This document shows, piece by piece, positions 19,380-24,830 of a stretch of 24,830 bases of DNA (position 1 is its first letter; each line of letters starts with the position of its first letter). The notes beneath the pieces were generated by a model. That model was not told the DNA's origin and made no database searches. It saw nothing but the letters and a program-made list of their open reading frames with translations. Source of the DNA: Zopfochytrium polystomum (Eukaryota > Chytridiomycota > Chytridiomycetes > Chytridiales > Chytridiaceae); the NCBI GenBank assembly GCA_025765615.1, contig JAIVFJ010000557.1, positions 1-24,830 of the forward strand. Reading direction: 5' to 3'. The position numbers and the translations under genes are program-made.

Positions 19380-21204
19380 TCGGCACCCTGCAATATTGGC
19401 ACATTTGTAATTATAAATATCAGCTTGTGGAGCTGATCACCAGTGAGACAGTTGTGGAGGTCAGTGTGTATGCACCTGAGCAAAGAAAGTTCCGTTCAGA
19501 CCATGCACTTGATGGGGGCATTGAGAAAAGGCGAAGTGCAATTGGCTGCAGAAAACTTGAAACGTGCTCTCATGACGATGCCCAGAACTCTGTTGGCAAC
19601 ACAGTCCGATTCTTAAGATTGAGGGACATTATCAGTTCCTTTTGATGGATGCTTCTGCATGCAGCCTCAAAACTCGATAAGAGTCTTTCCAAAAGTGCAT
19701 TTATCGGCGACAGACGCATTGGGTTCAGCTGTGTGATTTTCTCCATCAGCCAGCTGCGTTCTTCGTCTTCAAGATCATCACCAAATATTTTTGGGTCGAG
19801 AAAGGTAGCAAAACCATGTTCATCGCAGCAAATGAAAGTCTCTTGCGCTGCCAGCGTGTCCAACAATGCAGCCTTCACGTCAGGAGATACACTTGACAGG
19901 TCCTTGAATGCAGTTCGGATATATTTTAAACCGGCATAGACCTCTGATAAGGGTACCCTTGTTACCTTGAAAACACACGAGTTGATCGTTGATAGGATCA
20001 AGAATTGCAATAACCTGGAGGAGATCAGCTTCAAAGCAAGGTGTGTACACAATAGCAGCAATCCACTCTCGCCGTTCGCAGTCTTGCCGTGTTCAACAGT
20101 CTCGAAGGAAACGACTCTTGAATTGTGAGAGTGCAAATGCACAGCAGTGCTGCCAGGAGGGACTTTGCTGCATTTAAATGCGACGACCACCTTGTTGCAG
20201 CTGGCTTTACAAGCCACTTTTCTGCGTTCTTCTCCAACTTCTGCTTTTAAAATGCCACCAATGATCTGCTGTTCTGGAAAAAGTTGATCACCTCATGGGT
20301 AGTGTAGTTTGAAACAAACTCAAGTGACTTATGCCGAGTTTTTCCATCACACAAGTCGTGTGCAAGTAAATTGAGACCGTGAGAAGCACAACCAGCAGCG
20401 AAAAAACCCAGGAGTTGCTGCCTGAAGCCATGCATTCTTGCTCGCTATTGTGGTTGTTCTGTGACGATTTCCGACCTGAGCTGGAATATCCTTTATCATT
20501 GATTTCCATTCATCGCCAAGGCAGACACAGCACAGCCCTATCCACGAGAATTCTTGCTTTTCCAGTAAAACGTTACAATTGGTATAAACAATCATATAGT
20601 CCGTGATAGGCTTGTTGTTGATATTAGTGTATGAGTCTGTTGGCGACTGCGACAGGGTTCTCCAAGCCTAATAGCGCAGCAAACAACTTTTGACCAGCAG
20701 TAGTTGTAGAGACTATCCAAAATATCACCGGCGACGTCCTTCCAACTGGGAATATTGAGATCTGGTGGAGGCACTTAATTGCATCACGAAAGATTAGGAC
20801 TCTTGACCAATCGAAATGGAAGTCCAGAAGAGAAGATCATCATAAACAAAGTTTCGGTTGAATAACTCCTTCCGCTCTGGTGTCATGCTCATGGAACCGC
20901 AGGAGGAACAACATTCTTGACTGTCGTCGTTTAAGCGTGAGTGTTTGGACGTGATAAAGTCGGGAATGGGTCCATCTTTCAGTGTTGCAAGGAACGAATT
21001 ACAGCTTCGCAAATGGACTTTATTTCCGTGCTTGACGGCTTTCTGCAAGCTGGCGCCGCCTCCTGATGCAGGAATGCCGCCTTTTGGTGGGTTGTGCAGA
21101 GCTTCGTACATGTGCTGGCGAGACAAGCGTGCTGCTGGATATTTTGCTGACTGTCGGATGCTGCAGAGCCAGCTCTGTTTCAATCCAAAGCGTGGTGAAA
21201 TCAC
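19380..21204 (-). mobile_element. Decayed hAT-like DNA transposon (transposase remnant)
   Basis: Read on the minus strand, the order of motifs matches hAT-superfamily transposases. An N-terminal region near 21200-20800 has scattered Cys/His (ECCSSCGSM), possibly a BED-finger remnant. Then come PPPDLNIPSWKDVAGDILDSLY (about 20775), YTNCNVLLEKQ and DEWKSMIKDIPAQVGN (20590-20480), FFAAGCASHGLNLLAHDL (about 20395), LVKPAATRWSSHLNAAKSLL (about 20210), a helical C-terminal part (19570-20200) and the dimerisation signature FSMPPSSAWSERNF (about 19520), with LLRCIHTDLHNCL and HKLIFIITN in a shifted frame. The frame breaks at least four times, one at a TTT run inside the dimerisation signature, so no full-length transposase is encoded. 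I could not find terminal inverted repeats or an 8-base duplication. The element is non-autonomous or dead. Confidence 0.7.
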
Positions 21205-21359
21205 TGGTCAGCAGGCCATTGCCTGCGATAATGCTCTCATCAACTGAAGACACTAGTGGCTGCGAGTGGTTTGCAGCGGCAGATGCTGGCACTCTGTTCT
21301 CAGTCGAACTGAGGGTTCCCTTATAGGAGCTTGACTGTCTGTGTTTCGATAAAAGCAAG

Positions 21360-22094
21360 GTGCATCAGTGGCAGAGCATAATTGAAGACACAAAGTAACG
21401 AACTAAATGGCTGTGTACCCATCAGTGTGCCATTCGCTCCCTTATGCTGGGTGACAGCAGAGTTGCTGAAAGACACTAGTTCGTTCTCTTGCCCAACCAA
21501 AGTGCGAGACTGAGAAGCTGGATGCCATCTGAGTTTCTGTGGGTGTGGTTGACTCTCAGGCGAAATGGTCGTCACGAAGTTGTGATCACTGTGAGTGGTG
21601 GTGTTTTCCCTGTCGTTTTGGTCTTTTGTTGCTGCCCACCAAACCACAAATGTTGTGTGACTGCTCCACAGAAAAATGTATATTGAACCACCGAACGTGG
21701 ATTGCCCAAAACTTCCTGACTGTGTGTAGAGCTGGGGTGTTGCAGTCCCCCTGGTGTGTGACAGGAGGGTTGGCTCCTCTTGGCCATCATGGCAGTGTGT
21801 TGGGGTTCAATTCCCAGTGCACCTCACCATTCTGCATACTGTTGTGGGTTGGACTGGTAGGAGCCACTTGGTGATGGAAGGATGGAGGGCAAGTCTGCGG
21901 TGGTGCCTCTAGGTTCCTGTCAATACATCTAGTCAAATCCAGGCTCTCAAGGTGTTGAGAATTGAGCCTAGGAAGCCAGCTTCCTATGTTGACGGCGGCC
22001 TCGCCGCTGCCTTGCAACTTACACTAAGTCGGGTAAGCCGAAAGGCCTAATCTGAATCCAACGAAAAGAGTTAGGTGAAGGCGGTGGTGATTCT
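21360..22094. other. Stretch without a recognisable gene
   Basis: No convincing coding frame. GGTTCAATTCC near 21806-21816 resembles a pol III B box, but no matching A box or tRNA cloverleaf is visible. The stretch separates the hAT remnant from the inverted F-box pair. Confidence 0.4.
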
Positions 22095-22523
22095 AGCTTT
22101 GCTTTCCTAGGCTTCGCCAGCAAGGACAGAATCACACTCAATGGGTTCAGCCCGCCCTCGTTCGAAGCCTCAGCACGCCTCTCAAACAAGCGCATCGCTG
22201 CTGCCGCAGCCGCAGCCGCGCGGCTCCCGCTCGATCTGCTCCCCGACGTGCTCAAGTTCCTCCACCCGCACCACCTCATCCATCCCCTCCCGCTCGTCAG
22301 CCGCGCCGTCCGCGACCGCATCCGCCAGCGCCTCATCCCCAGCCGGGCCTTTGCTGCGTAAAACATTGCGCTCTGCGGCGCCGACATCAATACCGTGGCC
22401 TTGAGCCGGTTCCCGGCGGACTCGTACTGGCGCGCGGCGGTGGCGGTGCACGGCTTCACGATCGACGTCGGACGCGGTGCTGCGCCCCCGCCTCGGCTCT
22501 CGCAAAGGGATCGCGGCGTCATC
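22095..22523 (+). pseudogene. Truncated inverted copy of the F-box gene 5' end
   Basis: Encodes, in one frame, GFASKDRITLNGFSPPSFEAS, an Ala tract, then an F-box-like core LPLDLLPDVLKFLHPHHLIH and PLPLVSRAVRDRIRQRLIPS. The frame stops at a TAA at 22359-22361, where the opposite-strand copy has TCA. After the stop the same frame continues NIALCGADINTVALSRFPAD, SYWRAAVAVHGFTIDV. Nucleotide similarity to 23630-23994 (reverse) runs from about 22151 to 22523, where it also carries a 2-base deletion after TIDV. It ends at the 3' end of the opposite copy, so only the first third of the gene was duplicated. It has no ATG in its coding frame; a preceding TTTCCTAG could be a splice acceptor. Confidence 0.65.
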
Positions 22524-22544
22524 TTTTTCTGGGCGACCTCGTCT

Positions 22545-24053
22545 TCAAGCAAGAAATTTCTTCGAGTCCTCATAGCCGTCGAGGACGTCGAGGGACATTG
22601 GATCCATCAGCGTCGCTCCGCCTTTGGGAGAGGCGACGGTGATGTCAAAGCTGGCTCTGAGAAGGATGTGGTAGGGTGGGCGACGTGGGTTCTCACGCTC
22701 CGCAGTGGAAAAGTCGTCGTTGCGCGTGAGGGCAAGGCATTCGCCGCAAGATCTCGACAGGCAGGCGGGGCAGATAGGCGGCGGCGGCGGCGGCGGTAGG
22801 GCTCGCGGTGCCAGTGAGATGCTGCGTTTTCTGCGTTTGCTCTGTCAAACCCAAACTTTGAAGGTCATCTTCGCTTGGCTTCTTTTTTGGAGTCTCTTTG
22901 CGTGTCAGCGCCGCTTGGTGCCAGCCAACCTCTTTGCTGCAGCACTAGTGCCCGCCCCGCCCTCCTCTGTCGCGTCCAGCTCCCGCAGAGCCCCCTTCAG
23001 CGCCACCGCAACCCGTCGATTCCCCGACTCCGTCGCACCCTCGACGGCGTCCCGAATCAGCGCCACGCCCGCCGCCCGTCGTCCTCGCCCATATGAGCCA
23101 ATCAATGCGCCGACGACGCTGCGAACAACAACTCCCTGTCGCCCTCGTCGTCGACAAAGCCACCGCCGCTTGATCGCGCCACACCAGAGTCCAGAGAAGG
23201 TTCTCGGCGAGCCTCGTCGCCCGCGGGCACGCAGACGACGGGCCGCCGTTTGCGGGCTTCCACATCGAAGGAGCGCCGGGTACGACCCTCCCACAGACGT
23301 CCAGTTGCTGGTGTCGTCGTCGCAGAGGCACGTCGGGAGCGGCAGCGCCGCGGCGAGGACGGGCGCGCACGTGAAGGCGACGGCGAACTGTAGAGGGAAG
23401 AGGAGTGCTGTGCCGCCGCCGCTCGAGGCCGTGCTGCTTTGCTGCCGACGGCGCTGCAGCCACTCGACGGCGATCGGCGCGAGGAGGGAGGCTGCCGCGT
23501 AACCGCGGGGGACGGCGATGTAATCGTGAGGACGGGTGGTCGGTCGGGGGAATGCGACACGTACGCGACGACTGCTGCGCCGTTGCTGTCGTCGTCGGCT
23601 TCGTCGCAGTGCTTTCCACCGGTGAGCCGCCGCGATCCTTTGCGGGAGCCGAGGCGGGTGGGCGCAGCACCGCGTCCGCCACGTCGATCGTGAAGCCGTG
23701 CACCGCCACCGCCGCGCGCCAGTACGAGTCCGCCGGGAACCGGCTCAAGGCCACGGTATTGATGTCAGCGCCGCAGAGCGCAATGTTTGACGCAGCAAAG
23801 GCCCGGCTGGGGATGAGGTGCTGGCGGATGTGGTCGCGGACGGCGCGGCTGACGAACGGGAGGGGATGGATGAGGCGGTGCGGGTGGAGAAACTTGAGCA
23901 CCTCGGGGAGCAGATCGAGCGGGAGCCTCGGCGGGGGCGGTGGCTGCGATGCGCTTGTTGTGAGAGGCGTGCTGAGGGTTCGAACGAGGGCGGGTCGGCG
24001 TTCCTCGTGCGCGGGACGGAGAGGGGCGGGACGATGTTGCTTGGTGTGAACAT
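22545..24053 (-). CDS. F-box-like protein gene, longer copy of the pair, frame-broken
   Basis: An ATG at 24053 begins MFTPSNIVPPLSVPRTRNAD and PPSFEPSARLS, matching the other copy. A one-base insertion and a 5-base deletion (about 23950-23965) then shift the frame into the F-box-like core PRLPLDLLPEVLKFLHPHR, FVSRAVRDHIRQHLIPSRAF, GADINTVALSRFPADSYWRA and AVHGFTIDVADAVL. Downstream parts lie in changing frames: GRGRRAAGVALIRDAVEGAT, RRVAVALKGALRELDATEEG, KPSEDDLQSLGLTEQTQKTQ. The last 300 bases (22545-22844) hold an open stretch with poly-Pro, a CPACLSRSCGEC cluster and the end SLDVLDGYEDSKKFLA. F-box proteins recruit substrates to SCF ubiquitin ligases; that role is family knowledge. Whether the frame breaks are real or sequence errors is undecided. 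Confidence 0.55.
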
Positions 24054-24830
24054 GATGAGAGCGGCTGCGTGAGTGACTGACTGAGACGTGTTGGGCGGCG
24101 GGGTGAAGTATTCAAAGCAGGTTGATTACGTGGCTGACGGGCCGTAGTGGCGCGGCGCGGCGGCGCCAGGTAGTGTGGCTGATTCCGTCCGTCCGTCCGC
24201 GTCCCGCTGATTTCCGCCTTGGTATCGCCTCGCATAACAATTAACAGGTCGAACACGCATTAAGAAATGCTGAAACACACGCTACCTCTTGACCGGGGCC
24301 ACTGCGTCACGGTTTTCAAATGCTTCGATGTCGCACCGACGTCTCCGCCCTCGGGGGAGTAGGCTGGGACTGTCGATTTTCTTGTGTGGGCCTAATGCAA
24401 TACCCTTCCGGACTTTTCGTTGACCGGCGTCGGTTGGAACTTTCGGGTCGCCTTAACGGACAATCGGAAGAATCACCAAGGGCATCACCCACGCCGAACG
24501 AGAGGTGAAAAAGTAAAGCACTTTAGCTTGAAATATTACCTCCCAACCTTCGATCTTGGCCTGCTCTTACGTGATAGAAAATGATTCACTGTCAGCCCAC
24601 GCTTCGAAGATTTCTTTTTCGCACAGCTGCATTCCCGTGAAATGAACGCGCTCGCGCGCCTTTGTATGTTTGTATGCTTGAGTACGTCGTGCCCGGCCCA
24701 CCTCACAGACAAAACCTTCACCAGCACCGATCCTTTACCGCTGATCTCAACAGCCACATTGTTGCAACCGCTCGCTCGCCCTTGCACAAAAGCTTGGTCA
24801 TGGCGCAGATATTGTCCTGTCTTCTGGTCC
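24054..24830. other. Right end of window, no convincing gene
   Basis: A minus-strand ATG at 24802 opens only MTKLLCKGERAVATMWLL and stops soon after. An overlapping 80-codon minus frame (24536-24787) lacks an ATG and has no family resemblance. It might be a first exon of a gene continuing to the left, but splice evidence is lacking. Confidence 0.35.

Noticed and set aside
21720..21850. tRNA or tRNA-derived SINE suggested by GGTTCAATTCC near 21806
   Set aside because: The T-arm has a mismatch, no A box (TRGCNNAGTGG) stands at the right distance, and no acceptor stem can be paired.
1..24830. A multi-gene defence or biosynthetic system
   Set aside because: Neighbouring genes lie on mixed strands with separate promoters and no shared pathway; nothing supports co-function.

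Overview
This is nuclear DNA of a eukaryote, most likely a fungus of a zoosporic (chytrid-like) lineage. The evidence is GC-rich coding DNA, short introns (about 64-74 bases) with GTAAGT/GTGAGT donors and CAG/TAG acceptors, abundant microsatellites and homopolymer tracts, and gene families I associate with these fungi: kinesin-light-chain-like TPR proteins with a 'SHAW' TIR-like domain, F-box and ankyrin-like proteins with 'LQWWKDSGLELKYS' repeats, and a fungal aromatic-acid-exporter/BRE4-like membrane protein. The lineage assignment is inference from remembered family distributions, not a search.

Layout. 105-1302 (-): pepsin-like aspartic protease homologue that has lost both catalytic motifs. 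1375-2477: intergenic, with a (CA)n(CT)n tract and a perfect TGACGTCA site. 2478-6333 (+): long disordered N-terminus, SHAW/TIR-like domain and TPR repeats, with introns. 6334-7054: A/T-rich gap between convergent genes. 7055-9658 (-), perhaps extending to an ATG at 10670: membrane protein with an extracellular domain and a histidine-rich cytosolic tail. 10671-12194: microsatellites, no gene recognised. 12195-16124 (+): multi-exon two-part transporter of the FUSC/ArAE/BRE4 type. 16671-17730 (+): decayed ankyrin-like repeat gene. 18678-19043: 366-bp LTR-like element with terminal inverted TGTTATG/CATAACA, an array of heat-shock elements and a TATA box. 19380-21204 (-): decayed hAT-like transposase. 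22095-24053: an F-box gene (-) and an inverted, truncated copy (+) of its 5' end. 24054-24830: nothing convincing.

There is no operon logic; these are independent genes. A common theme is that nearly every gene apart from the SHAW-domain exon is interrupted by single-base frame changes, several in homopolymer runs. This could mean an unpolished long-read assembly, a decaying subtelomere-like region rich in transposons and repeats, or both. I give the frames I can follow and mark where they break. I found no clearly new multi-gene system. The most interesting items are the LTR-like element with heat-shock elements, the aspartic protease homologue that looks catalytically dead, the SHAW-TPR protein with its repeated SYASVVA motif, the His-rich membrane protein, and the inverted F-box pair.
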